Shown: one piece after another, positions 19,085-27,836 of the stretch
How the letters are laid out: each line of letters opens with the position of its first letter
Numbering within the stretch: position 1 is the first letter of the stretch
NCBI GenBank assembly: GCA_024641505.1
Contig: JAHECY010000002.1
Location: 1-64,000, forward strand
Reading direction: 5' to 3'
Length of the DNA stretch: 64,000 nt
DNA from: Gammaproteobacteria bacterium
GTDB lineage: Bacteria > Pseudomonadota > Gammaproteobacteria > SG8-11
Position numbers and translations under genes: made by a program
Notes under the pieces: generated by a model
What the model saw: the letters and a program-made list of their open reading frames with translations, nothing else
Database searches by the model: none
What the model was told of the DNA's origin: nothing

Positions 19085-20668
19085 ATGATATATACCAAAA
19101 ACTCATCCGCGCTGTTTATTATCGGCGTGATCATGCTGGCGATCTGGTATCTCACGGATGCCGGATTGCTGGCAGGTTATCTTGAACATCTGGGGCACGG
19201 CAAACCCTACGGACATACCAATGAATTAACGACGATGCCGCTTTACTTCGGCGTTATCGCCGCAGTGGTTGGACTCTGGCAATGGTTCGGTAAACATTCC
19301 GCCGGCCATTGGGATTACTATTCGTCGTCAATTGCCGGCGGCATGTTTATTCTGCTCATCGCCATGCTGGTACGCTGGTTCATCGCACCGGAAGTCGCTG
19401 TCGGCAGCATGCTGCTGGGCAAAGTCGGCGATACCGGCGCTTATATCCATACCTTGCTCGGACTCAACTATGTGGTCATGGGCATCGTCACGGGGATCAT
19501 TATCGTCAATGTGTTCAAGGTACCCGCCTGGGCGGAGAACGGTGTCCGCTTGTCGCGCCTCGGCTTGAAAACCGGTGTCATTCTGTTGGGCACGCTTTAT
19601 AGCGCTGCGGAACTGAAAAATCTGGGCGGTCTCTCCATCATCATGATCGGCTTTTTTGTATTGGGTTCCGTCGGCATCGTGTTGTGGATTGGCGCACGGC
19701 GCAATATCTCCAACTCCATGGGCGGCGTACTGTCGGCGGGCATGGGGGTATGCGGGGTATCCGCCACGGTCGCAGCCGCGCCGGTGGTGCAAGCCAAGTC
19801 AGTGGAAATAGCCTATACCATCGGCACCATCCTGCTGTGGGGCGTGGGCTGTATGTTCGTTTTCCCCATCATCGGTAATCTGCTGGGCATGGGCCATGTG
19901 CAATTCGGCGCCTGGGCCGGCACCGGCATCCTGAACTCCGCTCAAGTCGCGGGCGCGGCCCTTGCGTTCCAGCCTGACGGCATCGAAACTCTGAAAGTCG
20001 CGGAAATCTTCAATATCACGCGCGTGTTGATCCTGCCGATCATCGTGCTGTGGCTGGCGGTGTGGTATGTGCGGCGGGAAGGTGAAAACGCCCAAAAGGT
20101 GAATGTTGGCGCGGTAATTTTCGCGAAATTTCCCGTCTTTGTGCTTGGTTTCATCCTCATGTTCGCGCTGTCCACGACCGGTATCTTCGCGCCAGCCAAT
20201 CATTACAAGGGCAAATACTTTGGCAATACCGCGGAACAGGGTTTCAAGGATAAGAGTCTGCTCACTGCCGAACAAAAAGCCACACTGCAAGCGGAAAGCA
20301 GCAAGGTGCAACGCGTAGATCAGCAAGCCGCCCTGAGTCGCCTCATCGAGAATGGTAAAGTCATGAGCATCGATGATGATGATGTGTTGCGGGGTCTGGT
20401 CAATGCCAAAGTGCTGTCCAAGGACGCCGATCACCTTCTGACCGGCGCGCACAAAGCCGTGCGTCATACGGCGAAAAAGGTCAAGGCGTTCAGAAGCTGG
20501 ATTACCTGGTTGTTCGCGTTTGGCTTGGTTGGACTGGGCATGCAGATAACCGTCGGCGCCATGAAACAGGCGGGCGGTCAACCGGCGGTCATCGGCGGTA
20601 TCGTCGGCCTGTTGAAAGCCGTGCTGTCCCTGATTGTTGTTATGATGCTGGTTTCTGAAACCGTTTGA
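19085..20668 (+). CDS. Putative sulfate exporter family (PSE/YeiH-like) permease with a large hydrophilic insertion
   Basis: This polytopic membrane protein of about 527 residues has the YeiH/PSE-family core: LGLKTGVILLGTLYSAAEL, GGVLSAGMGVCGVSATVAAA, a PVVQAKSVEIAYTI stretch and GAWAGTGILNSAQVAGAAL. Members are predicted anion exporters; the sulfate assignment rests on few cases. Unlike the compact 340-residue YeiH, it carries an extra N-terminal region. It also has a charged segment of about 100 residues (around 375-475, including FGNTAEQGFKDKSLLTAEQ and SIDDDDVLRGLVNAKVLSKD) inserted before the last two helices. ATG 19085 follows GAGGGG; a GTG six bases upstream is also open. A small membrane protein follows. 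Confidence 0.85.
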   Translation: MIYTKNSSALFIIGVIMLAIWYLTDAGLLAGYLEHLGHGKPYGHTNELTTMPLYFGVIAAVVGLWQWFGKHSAGHWDYYSSSIAGGMFILLIAMLVRWFIAPEVAVGSMLLGKVGDTGAYIHTLLGLNYVVMGIVTGIIIVNVFKVPAWAENGVRLSRLGLKTGVILLGTLYSAAELKNLGGLSIIMIGFFVLGSVGIVLWIGARRNISNSMGGVLSAGMGVCGVSATVAAAPVVQAKSVEIAYTIGTILLWGVGCMFVFPIIGNLLGMGHVQFGAWAGTGILNSAQVAGAALAFQPDGIETLKVAEIFNITRVLILPIIVLWLAVWYVRREGENAQKVNVGAVIFAKFPVFVLGFILMFALSTTGIFAPANHYKGKYFGNTAEQGFKDKSLLTAEQKATLQAESSKVQRVDQQAALSRLIENGKVMSIDDDDVLRGLVNAKVLSKDADHLLTGAHKAVRHTAKKVKAFRSWITWLFAFGLVGLGMQITVGAMKQAGGQPAVIGGIVGLLKAVLSLIVVMMLVSETV

Positions 20669-20683
20669 TAAGGAGGATTTACC

Positions 20684-20806
20684 ATGAGTGAAGATAAATT
20701 TGACCGCGGCTCCGCCTTATCCATTTTCGGGAGCGACCGCAGAGAGGACCTTATGGCCCTGATATTTTCCCTGGCTATCGCACTGTTCATTTACATGGCG
20801 TACTGA
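20684..20806 (+). CDS. 40-residue membrane protein downstream of the PSE permease
   Basis: An ATG at 20684 follows a near-perfect AAGGAGG and opens a 40-codon frame: MSEDKFDRGSALSIFGSDRR, then EDLMALIFSLAIALFIYMAY. It has a charged N-terminal half and a single C-terminal membrane helix. It starts 15 bases after the permease stop and is followed by a strong terminator, so permease and small protein form a two-gene operon. The architecture recalls the tiny accessory subunits of some secondary transporters, but I know of no named family for this one. Confidence 0.8.
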   Translation: MSEDKFDRGSALSIFGSDRREDLMALIFSLAIALFIYMAY

Positions 20807-20836
20807 ACGCCGATAGCACAACTGTGTAATGTGTTG

Positions 20837-20872
20837 GTGTCCGCGCAAATCGACAAGCGCGGACACTTTTTT
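20837..20872 (+). terminator. Rho-independent terminator of the permease operon
   Basis: A perfect 10-base stem GTGTCCGCGC (20837-20846) / GCGCGGACAC (20857-20866) with a 10-base loop is followed by TTTTTT (20867-20872). It ends the permease and small-protein transcript just before the universal stress protein gene. Confidence 0.93.
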
Positions 20873-20895
20873 CAATCAGAAACCAAGTCTGGACT

Positions 20896-21369
20896 ATGAA
20901 CTCTACCCACAATGTGTTACTTGCCAGTCATGGCACCGAAGGCGCCATCGCCGCCGAAAATGCTGCCTTGGACGTATGCGCTGAGGGCGCGATGCTGAGA
21001 CATTTCATCGTGGTCCCCGATTTCTGGAAAGGCATGACTGGCGATGACTGGCTGAATAACGGCAGCACACGGGATCAGTTCACCCGGTATCTGGAGACCG
21101 AACTGAGCGCCGAGATAGACACCCATCGCGCCCGTGTGCGCGGCAAGGCGGAAGCGCGCAATCTCCGGTACAGCAGCGAAATCGTGCTCGGGGAACCGGA
21201 CAAATGCCTGTTGGCTGCCTGTGACCAGGGTAACTATGATGTCGTCGTCATGGGATCACCCCGCCCCAAAGGCAAACCGGGGCTGCGATCACGCATGGCG
21301 ACAAAATTACTGAACAAGAAATTATGCGTACCGGTAATGGTGGTGCCATACCCTGATGCAGAATCCTGA
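20896..21369 (+). CDS. Universal stress protein (UspA family)
   Basis: This 157-residue single-domain protein has the Usp fold: an N-terminal beta strand with VLLASHGTEGA, then a long helical region, and the C-terminal VVMGSPRPKGKPGLRSRMATKLL followed by VPVMVVPYP. The glycine motif resembles the ATP-binding G-x2-G-x9-G pattern but is not a perfect match (GSPRPKGKPGLRSRM), so nucleotide binding is uncertain. It overlaps the next gene by 14 bases, implying translational coupling. Confidence 0.85.
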   Translation: MNSTHNVLLASHGTEGAIAAENAALDVCAEGAMLRHFIVVPDFWKGMTGDDWLNNGSTRDQFTRYLETELSAEIDTHRARVRGKAEARNLRYSSEIVLGEPDKCLLAACDQGNYDVVVMGSPRPKGKPGLRSRMATKLLNKKLCVPVMVVPYPDAES

Positions 21370-21976
21370 ACCGGGTGCGGCCACCGCAGCATCGGAAGAC
21401 GCAGCCTGGGCAAGCATCAAAACTCCCCTTACCGCCACCCAATTACAGGAGTTCTGCCGGGATATCGAGCGCCTGTATCGCATCAACCCCTTCATAGAAT
21501 TCAGCACCTGGCAACAACTCGATGCGTACCGGTACCGTGTCATCGGGCGTAATCTCAGCCAAACGCCGGGATTCGACTTCGATTATACCCTCACCGCCAG
21601 CGAGCAGGGTGATGCATTGCTGGTCACCTATTCCCAGGGACTGAAGACCTCCACGCGCTTTCAATTCGAAGACGACCCGCTGGGTTCGCGCTTGACCATC
21701 ATCGACGACTACGCCGGAGCATCTCCGGAGGATCGCAAACAACGCCTCGGAGAAGTGGACAAAAGCCTGATCAAGTGGGCCGGTGATCTGCAGCTCTATC
21801 TGGTGATGTGGCGTCGCTGGTCGTGGCTCGCACCCTGGCGCTGGTATATGCGCCGCATCTGGCAACCCCTGAAACCCACCGCCCGGCGCATTCTTTACAT
21901 GTTGTTGTGGATATCACTGGTGGAAGTCGCACTGCTGATATTGGGTTTTACCGTCTACTGGCTTGAGTTCACCTGA
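21356..21976 (+). CDS. Uncharacterised protein with C-terminal membrane helix
   Basis: The protein has 206 residues. The first ~150 look soluble, with alternating strands (DFDYTLTASEQGDALLVTYSQG, FQFEDDPLGSRLTIIDDYAG) that could form an SRPBCC-like alpha/beta fold, but this is only an impression. A tryptophan/arginine-rich stretch (VMWRRWSWLAPWRWYMRRIW, about 143-162) follows. One membrane helix (ILYMLLWISLVEVALLILGF, about 176-195) closes the protein. The start overlaps the universal stress protein gene, so the two are probably co-expressed. I do not recognise a named family. Confidence 0.75.
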   Translation: MQNPEPGAATAASEDAAWASIKTPLTATQLQEFCRDIERLYRINPFIEFSTWQQLDAYRYRVIGRNLSQTPGFDFDYTLTASEQGDALLVTYSQGLKTSTRFQFEDDPLGSRLTIIDDYAGASPEDRKQRLGEVDKSLIKWAGDLQLYLVMWRRWSWLAPWRWYMRRIWQPLKPTARRILYMLLWISLVEVALLILGFTVYWLEFT

Positions 21977-22222
21977 CCAGCGCAGTCCTGCGCCGGTTAC
22001 CGAGTAGTTTCCCCGAATTGCGGCTGTTTGTCTTTGCAAAGATCGCAGGGTGACGCCACTCATGCACCATCGTGCGCCGATTGGCGAACCACCGCGCAAG
22101 TACTTCCGACGCTCCGTTTTAAAGTTCTCGACCTGCCATCCGATGATTAACGTAATTGGGCGCGTTTCCCAAGCATGCATCACTTCGGTGAATTTCTATC
22201 AATTTACTTGTTGGTCCCGCCC

Positions 22223-22393
22223 ATGAAACAACGATTTGCTAAGCTCTTGAAAAATCCTACGTTACACGCACTACTCTGTGGCCTGATCATATACATGTGT
22301 TTCGTTGTTGTGATATTGACGACTATTCAGATACCGCCGGAAGCGGTGCTGGACAGCGGTCTTGAGCAAATTCTTCTGGTGTTCGAGGGTTAA
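22223..22393 (+). CDS. Possible 56-residue membrane protein
   Basis: From the ATG at 22223 an open frame of 56 codons encodes a basic N-terminus (MKQRFAKLLKNP), one hydrophobic helix (LLCGLIIYMCFVVVILTTI, about 18-36) and an acidic tail. This follows the positive-inside rule. No good ribosome binding site is visible and no homologue comes to mind, so it may be spurious. It is convergent with the HPt gene. The 246 bases between 21976 and 22223 show nothing else. Confidence 0.3.
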   Translation: MKQRFAKLLKNPTLHALLCGLIIYMCFVVVILTTIQIPPEAVLDSGLEQILLVFEG

Positions 22394-22425
22394 CCTCCCG
22401 TCATCGCCAGCTTGAGGGTAGGACC

Positions 22426-22767
22426 CTACAGCGCAACCAGGCCAGACAGTATCTCGTCCAGCGCATCTTCGAAACGAATCAGGAGATGATCCAGATCCGG
22501 GGCGCCTCGGTCCAGAGCCATTTCCAACTGGTGGGATTCTTCCTGGAGCCGCAGCGCGCCAAGGCTGCCGGCAACGCCTTTGATCGAGTGCACCGCACGT
22601 TTGGCGTCGTCAATCGCGCAGGCATTTATCAGCTGTTTCAAATCCGCCGTAGCGCCATGATATTGTTCGTAAAATTTCTTTAATAATTTCTCGTAAAGCA
22701 CCATATTGCCGCGCACACTGGCCAAGCCTCTGGCTTGATCGATACCTGGAATATTGGTCTGCATCAT
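22426..22767 (-). CDS. HPt-domain phosphotransfer protein
   Basis: This 113-residue all-helical protein has the histidine phosphotransfer motif AVHSIKGVAGSLGALRLQ (His near residue 60), followed by EESHQLEMAL. It contains no other domain. Its gene starts 29 bases after the stop of the hybrid kinase gene upstream on the same strand. The two should form a phosphorelay: kinase His, receiver Asp, HPt His, and then an unknown response regulator not present in the window. Confidence 0.9.
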   Translation of the reverse strand: MMQTNIPGIDQARGLASVRGNMVLYEKLLKKFYEQYHGATADLKQLINACAIDDAKRAVHSIKGVAGSLGALRLQEESHQLEMALDRGAPDLDHLLIRFEDALDEILSGLVAL

Positions 22768-22796
22768 AGGATCTCCTTACCGCTCGTAATCGAGCT

Positions 22797-24830
22797 TCAG
22801 GCACCGGGTCGGGCCGGAATCCAGCGCACCAGAGCACGATATAATTCTTCAGGATTAATAGGTTTGGTCAGATGATCATTCATTCCCGCGGCCAGACTAC
22901 GATCTCGATCACTTACCATAGCATGCGCGGTCATGGCCAGAATCGGCAAATTCTGAAAACGGTCATCGCTGCGAATACGGCGTGTGGCCTCCAAACCATC
23001 AATTTCCGGCATTTGTACATCCATGAGCACCAGGTCAAATTGATCGCGATCAAGCGCGGCAAAGGCTTCCCGCGCGGAACCCGCCACACTGGCCACCAAG
23101 CCCTGATTTTCCAGTAAATCTACGCCAATCATTTGATTAATATCATTATCGTCAATAAGCAACACCCTGGCACCGGCAACTTTTTGCAGCCCGTGCCGCA
23201 AATAACCTGGCAGATCCGACTCGACCGGCTGCCTCGTTGCGCCGCCAAAGCCGAGCGCTTGCAGTATCGCGTTATACAAGGTCGACGGATTAAACGGTTT
23301 TGCAAGATAGCCGTCAGCGCCCAGAGCCGTGCCTTGCGGGACGATGTTTTCCATGCCGTAGGCGGTAACCAGCACGACTTTAGGTACTTTTATGAGATTC
23401 TCCAGGGCACGCATCTGTTGCAACGTCTGCAACCCATCAAGTCCCGGCATAATCCAGTCCAGCAGCACCAATTCAAACGGCGCGCCACCCCGCGCATTGT
23501 TCTCCGACAGTTTTTCCAGCGCTTCCTTACCACTGGCGGCGGCAATCACCACGAATCCGAATTGATTAAGAGCGTCTTGCATCACCAAACGTGCAGCCTC
23601 ATTATCATCCACCACCAGTATCTTGACCTGTCCAAAGTCAGGAACTCTGGCGCTCATGTTCTGTACCAGCGGCGCACCCAACTCCATGTTGACGGTAAAT
23701 CTAAAGGTGCTGCCGATGCCTAACCGGCTCTCCACGCTAACCTGACCACCCATCAATTCAACCAGGCGCTTGCTGATCGCCAGGCCCAATCCGGTGCCAC
23801 CAAATTCCCTGCTGGTGGAACCGTCCGCCTGTCTGAACGGCTGAAATAAATTTCCGACTTGTTCCTGACTCATGCCAATTCCGGTATCTCGTATTTCGAA
23901 CTGCAACCGATAATTTGAATTCGTGGCGGACACAACGGAAACCACCAGCAGTACATCGCCATGTTCGGTGAATTTGATGGCATTGCTCAGAAAATTCGTC
24001 AATACCTGCCCCAGGCGCAAGGAGTCGCCCATCACATGATGCGGGACATCCACCGCTACGCTGAACATCACTTCGACGTGCCTGGACATGGCACGATTGC
24101 CGACCACCACGGCTAATTGATCCAGCATTTCGTGCATATCAAACACTTGATTCTCGATCGTCAGTTTACCCGCCTCAATTTTTGAAACATCCAGGATATC
24201 GTTGATAATACCCAACAGATTTTTGCCTGCGGTTTCTATTTTCGAGAGATAATTACGGGTCTTGTCGGCAAGCTGGTCTTTTTGCGCCAGGTAAGCAAGA
24301 TTGATTACCGCATTCATGGGGGTACGAATCTCATGACTCATATTGGCAAGAAATTCCGCCTTCGCGCGCGCGGAGTGTTCGGCGGCGTCACGCGCGGCGA
24401 TTATTTCGCGCTCCGCCGCTTTACGTTCAGTGATATCCCGTACGATGCCCGAAAAAAAGTGCACTTCATCGATGACCATTTCGCTCACCGCCAAATCCAG
24501 AGGAAATTGACTGCCGTCTTTACGCTGCCCTTCCACCTCACGGCCAACCCCGATAATATGTGCTACTTTGGTGTCCAGGTATTTGTGGAGATAAGCGTCA
24601 TGCTCGCGCGCGTAGTTGTCGGGCATCAGTATTTTGACATTCCTGCCGACAACTTCCGCCGCCGCATATCCAAACATACGCTCCGCCGCGCGGTTAAAGT
24701 CCTGGATAACACCTTGCGCATCGATGGTAATTATGCCGTCGACCACGTTTTCCAGAACCGTACGCTGTCGGGTTTCCGCCGAACGCAGAGCCTGCTCCAA
24801 TTGATCACGAGATGTGTATTTGTATTTCAT
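22797..24830 (-). CDS. FixL-like PAS hybrid histidine kinase with two receiver domains
   Basis: The 677-residue protein has these domains in order: a PAS domain (about 22-135), a HisKA domain with FLANMSHEIRTPMN (phospho-His166), a HATPase, and two receivers (KILVVDDNE and RVLLIDDND starts; phospho-Asp in LLDWIMPGLDG and LMDVQMPEIDG). The PAS domain aligns without gaps to Bradyrhizobium FixL over the heme region. It retains His77 (FixL His200, the heme ligand), His91 (His214) and Arg97 (Arg220, which contacts bound oxygen). It may therefore be an oxygen or redox sensor. There are no membrane helices. The adjacent HPt gene suggests a four-step phosphorelay. Confidence 0.92.
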   Translation of the reverse strand: MKYKYTSRDQLEQALRSAETRQRTVLENVVDGIITIDAQGVIQDFNRAAERMFGYAAAEVVGRNVKILMPDNYAREHDAYLHKYLDTKVAHIIGVGREVEGQRKDGSQFPLDLAVSEMVIDEVHFFSGIVRDITERKAAEREIIAARDAAEHSARAKAEFLANMSHEIRTPMNAVINLAYLAQKDQLADKTRNYLSKIETAGKNLLGIINDILDVSKIEAGKLTIENQVFDMHEMLDQLAVVVGNRAMSRHVEVMFSVAVDVPHHVMGDSLRLGQVLTNFLSNAIKFTEHGDVLLVVSVVSATNSNYRLQFEIRDTGIGMSQEQVGNLFQPFRQADGSTSREFGGTGLGLAISKRLVELMGGQVSVESRLGIGSTFRFTVNMELGAPLVQNMSARVPDFGQVKILVVDDNEAARLVMQDALNQFGFVVIAAASGKEALEKLSENNARGGAPFELVLLDWIMPGLDGLQTLQQMRALENLIKVPKVVLVTAYGMENIVPQGTALGADGYLAKPFNPSTLYNAILQALGFGGATRQPVESDLPGYLRHGLQKVAGARVLLIDDNDINQMIGVDLLENQGLVASVAGSAREAFAALDRDQFDLVLMDVQMPEIDGLEATRRIRSDDRFQNLPILAMTAHAMVSDRDRSLAAGMNDHLTKPINPEELYRALVRWIPARPGA

Positions 24831-24882
24831 GGGATTTCAAAAGCGTATATTCACGAGCGCCGCACTGATGACGCAATTTGTT

Positions 24883-26040
24883 CTATGCGTGACCACCTTC
24901 AAAAAACGGGCGTTCCTGTTTGACAGGCAACGTCACGGTAAAAACCGTACCTGCGCCTTGCTCACTGGCAACGGAGATATTTCCTCCCATCTGCTCGCAC
25001 AATTGACGGGTAATCATCAAACCCAGGCCGGTACCGGTACCATAGGGCGCACTCCCTGACTTGTCATCTACCTTGCTGAACTCCCGGAACAGCGTATCAA
25101 GCTTGTCACGGGGAATACCGATACCAGTATCCTGCACACTGATGCGCAGCATGGCCTCGGCTTTTTCCTTGATTTTTTCCACAGTCAACGCAACTTCCCC
25201 GCCATGAGTGTATTTTGCGCCATTACTCAACAAATTATCGACTATTTGCCGAAATCGCACCTCATCGATAAGCACCGGACCCAACTCCTTGCCCAACTGT
25301 ACCTTGAGCCTGTTTTGGTTCTTGCGCATCAGTGGCTGCATTTCCGCGACGATGGACTCGACCAATTCCGCTAACGCGACATTTTTATAATTCATCTTCA
25401 ACTTGCCCGATTCGATCTGCGCCAGATCCAACAGGTCACTGGTGATGCTCAGGATGTGCATACCGGCCGATTTGATATGCGCGACATGCTCAAGATAGTC
25501 ATTAATTCCATCCCGTGTCATCACCAGCTCCAGCAAATCACAATAGCCCACGACTGAATTCAACGGACTGCGCAATTCATGGCTGACAAACGACAGAAAA
25601 CGTGACTTTGACACATTGGTGTCTTCCGCTACCTGTCTCATTTTCAGCATTTCCTGTTCCATCTTGCGGCGTTGAAGCTGCATATCGATCCGCACCTTCA
25701 ACACCTCAAATTCAAATGGCTTGTTGATGTAATCAGCTGCTCCAAGCTTAAGCGCGTCAATTACTACCTGGGTGTCGTAGTAACCGGTAACCATGACCAC
25801 CGGCAGGCCTGCCAGCGATGGATTGTTTTTAATATCCACCAGAACTTCCAACCCCGACTTCTCCGGCATAAGATAGTCCAGAAGCACCAGATCGATAGTA
25901 CCCTCGGCAAGTTTCTCCATCGCCCGCTTGCCGCTATTGGCAGCCACCGCTTCATAACCCAACTGCCGGACGGCATTGCACAACAACTCCAAATTGATGG
26001 GCGTGTCATCAACCACCAGTATCTGGGAGGCACTTTCCAT
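24883..26040 (-). CDS. Response-regulator receiver / histidine kinase hybrid
   Basis: From the ATG at 26040 the protein is 385 residues. It has an N-terminal receiver (QILVVDDTPINLEL, phospho-Asp in LVLLDYLMPEKSG, Lys in YINKPFEFE), a short coiled coil, HisKA with FLSFVSHELRSPLNS, and a HATPase with QIVDNLLSNGAKYT, DTGIGIPRDKLD and GTGTGLGLMITRQL. It is cytosolic. The frame extends 32 codons upstream to 26136, but that extension does not look like part of a receiver. It lies just upstream of the FixL-like kinase on the same strand and could feed or receive phosphate from it. Confidence 0.88.
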   Translation of the reverse strand: MESASQILVVDDTPINLELLCNAVRQLGYEAVAANSGKRAMEKLAEGTIDLVLLDYLMPEKSGLEVLVDIKNNPSLAGLPVVMVTGYYDTQVVIDALKLGAADYINKPFEFEVLKVRIDMQLQRRKMEQEMLKMRQVAEDTNVSKSRFLSFVSHELRSPLNSVVGYCDLLELVMTRDGINDYLEHVAHIKSAGMHILSITSDLLDLAQIESGKLKMNYKNVALAELVESIVAEMQPLMRKNQNRLKVQLGKELGPVLIDEVRFRQIVDNLLSNGAKYTHGGEVALTVEKIKEKAEAMLRISVQDTGIGIPRDKLDTLFREFSKVDDKSGSAPYGTGTGLGLMITRQLCEQMGGNISVASEQGAGTVFTVTLPVKQERPFFEGGHA

Positions 26041-26541
26041 TAGTGTCAGCCTTTGTTGAATTGACGTACCTGACTCATTCAGGGCGAAATCACAGCTTCT
26101 AATCCGAAATTCCAGAACTTGTGACAAATGATGCAATAATCGTTTATGTCGTTAATCACGTTTTTTGCGATTCTATGTCAATTCCTTGATTACAACAATA
26201 TATTTAAACCCTAAACCCAATTAAACTACTCAACATTTTATATCCCAAGCCTTCGTGCATGTAAACCTATAATAGTTAAATGTATCGGTTTCAGTGAATT
26301 AAAGGATATTTTTTCTATTGATATGATTTTGTCACAATACATCAACTTCCTTTTGGGCTGTTAAAGTTTCACCTGCCCATGCCGAAACCGACAATATCAA
26401 TTAATACAGCGTAATTTCTTCCATGAAAACCGTGCGCCTTCTTTAAGCCATGAGATACAAATCAAATCTGGATTGGCCGTCTCTGGCACGAAAACAAGTT
26501 ACTGAGCAGCCCACGTTTTCAACACTCACGGCCGCGAAGCA
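26041..26541. other. AT-rich divergent intergenic region
   Basis: These 501 bases separate the minus-strand kinase genes from the plus-strand chemoreceptor. I see no supported gene; the small frames present lack ribosome binding sites. The centre (about 26140-26340) is strongly AT-rich and should hold promoters for both directions, but no -35/-10 pair is clear enough to call. Confidence 0.45.
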
Positions 26542-27714
26542 ATGGGACCCCATGCGATGAAGCCGCATGCAAAACCGCCATTTACGGTGCTGATATTGCC
26601 GATCCTGCTGCTGCTTGCCGGTATCACGGTAATGGTCACTGTTCCCCATATCATTGTCCAGATTGTTACCGTGGTCGTTATTACTGCGGCCTGGGCGGTA
26701 ACTGCGCGCAATTCCTGGAAGCTCCAGTGCAGCGTCGAAGACCGGCTGGAGGCTGAGCTGGCCGCCATGAAAACCGCTCAGCAACAGCAGGCAGTTGCAA
26801 TGCGCGGCGAAGTCGGCGCTACTATGGCCGATTTTGAAGAAAATCTGACCCGGCTTGAAAGCCTGTTGCACAGCGCCGTGCAAAGTCTGCTTGGTGCCTT
26901 TCATGGTCTGGAAGAACAATCGCGTAGCCAGAAAGACTTGCTTTTCGGGTTGGTGAAACGCGTGTCCATGCACGCCACGAATGATCAAGGTGTCAAACAA
27001 TTCACCCAGGAAATGATGCAATTGATCCAGAGTTTTGTCGACAGCATATCCGAGATGGGCAGACACAGCATGAAACTCGTCGAAGCCATGGATACCCTGG
27101 ATCGAAAAATTAAGGAAGTAGAATCACTGCTGCAGGAAATCGGCAGTATTGCATCACAAACGGATCTTCTGGCCCTGAATGCCGCCATTGAATCCGCTCA
27201 TGCGGGCGAAGCCGGCCGGGGTTTCGCGGTCGTCGCCACGGAAGTGCGGGCACTATCCCAACGCAGTCGCGAATTCAGCGATTTGATCCGGGAACGCCAT
27301 GACGAGTCACGCGTAACCATGAACCGCGCCAACTCCATAGTCGGTAAAATGGCATCCCTGGATATCAGTATGTCCTTGTCATCAAAAGACAGACTCTCGG
27401 AACTCATGGGTGAAATCGACGACCTGAATCTGGATTCCGCCCGCAAACTGGAACAAGCCTCGACCATTACCGCGTCAATCCGCGAAAATGTCGCGAACGC
27501 GGTACGGGCGCTGCAGTTTGAAGATATCGCCACGCAATTGATCGGCCACCTGCTGAACATGACGAAATTGATGAAAAATTCCGAACACACCGGCACCTCG
27601 CCCGCGCCTGTGTCGCTCGCTGCCAAGAACTCGGTTCCCGCCTCGGCCGCTGATGCGCTTCACAATCCGGTACGTCAATCCGACGTCGCCAGTGGCGATA
27701 TTGAGCTGTTCTAA
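26542..27714 (+). CDS. Short methyl-accepting chemotaxis protein without a ligand-binding domain
   Basis: The 390-residue protein has two closely spaced hydrophobic segments at the N-terminus (about 15-55) and then a long coiled coil. The signalling hairpin tip reads [20 protein letters not shown], then [20 protein letters not shown] (about 195-235). There is no periplasmic sensor domain, HAMP domain or CheR-binding tail. Asp replaces the usual Asn in the QTNLLALNA motif. It might sense membrane state or work with a partner protein. A second ATG at 26557 is an alternative start. No che genes are in the window. Confidence 0.88.
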   Translation: MGPHAMKPHAKPPFTVLILPILLLLAGITVMVTVPHIIVQIVTVVVITAAWAVTARNSWKLQCSVEDRLEAELAAMKTAQQQQAVAMRGEVGATMADFEENLTRLESLLHSAVQSLLGAFHGLEEQSRSQKDLLFGLVKRVSMHATNDQGVKQFTQEMMQLIQSFVDSISEMGRHSMKLVEAMDTLDRKIKEVESLLQEIGSIASQTDLLALNAAIESAHAGEAGRGFAVVATEVRALSQRSREFSDLIRERHDESRVTMNRANSIVGKMASLDISMSLSSKDRLSELMGEIDDLNLDSARKLEQASTITASIRENVANAVRALQFEDIATQLIGHLLNMTKLMKNSEHTGTSPAPVSLAAKNSVPASAADALHNPVRQSDVASGDIELF

Positions 27715-27836
27715 CAGGACGTCAGACAGGCAAACACCCCGGTCGGTTTTCCACCCAATACGGTGTTGACCAAGTGTCGCGCGCACCCGAAGAGCGCCGT
27801 CAGCGCAGGTATGCTGCCGTGAACTCTGCCGGATTG

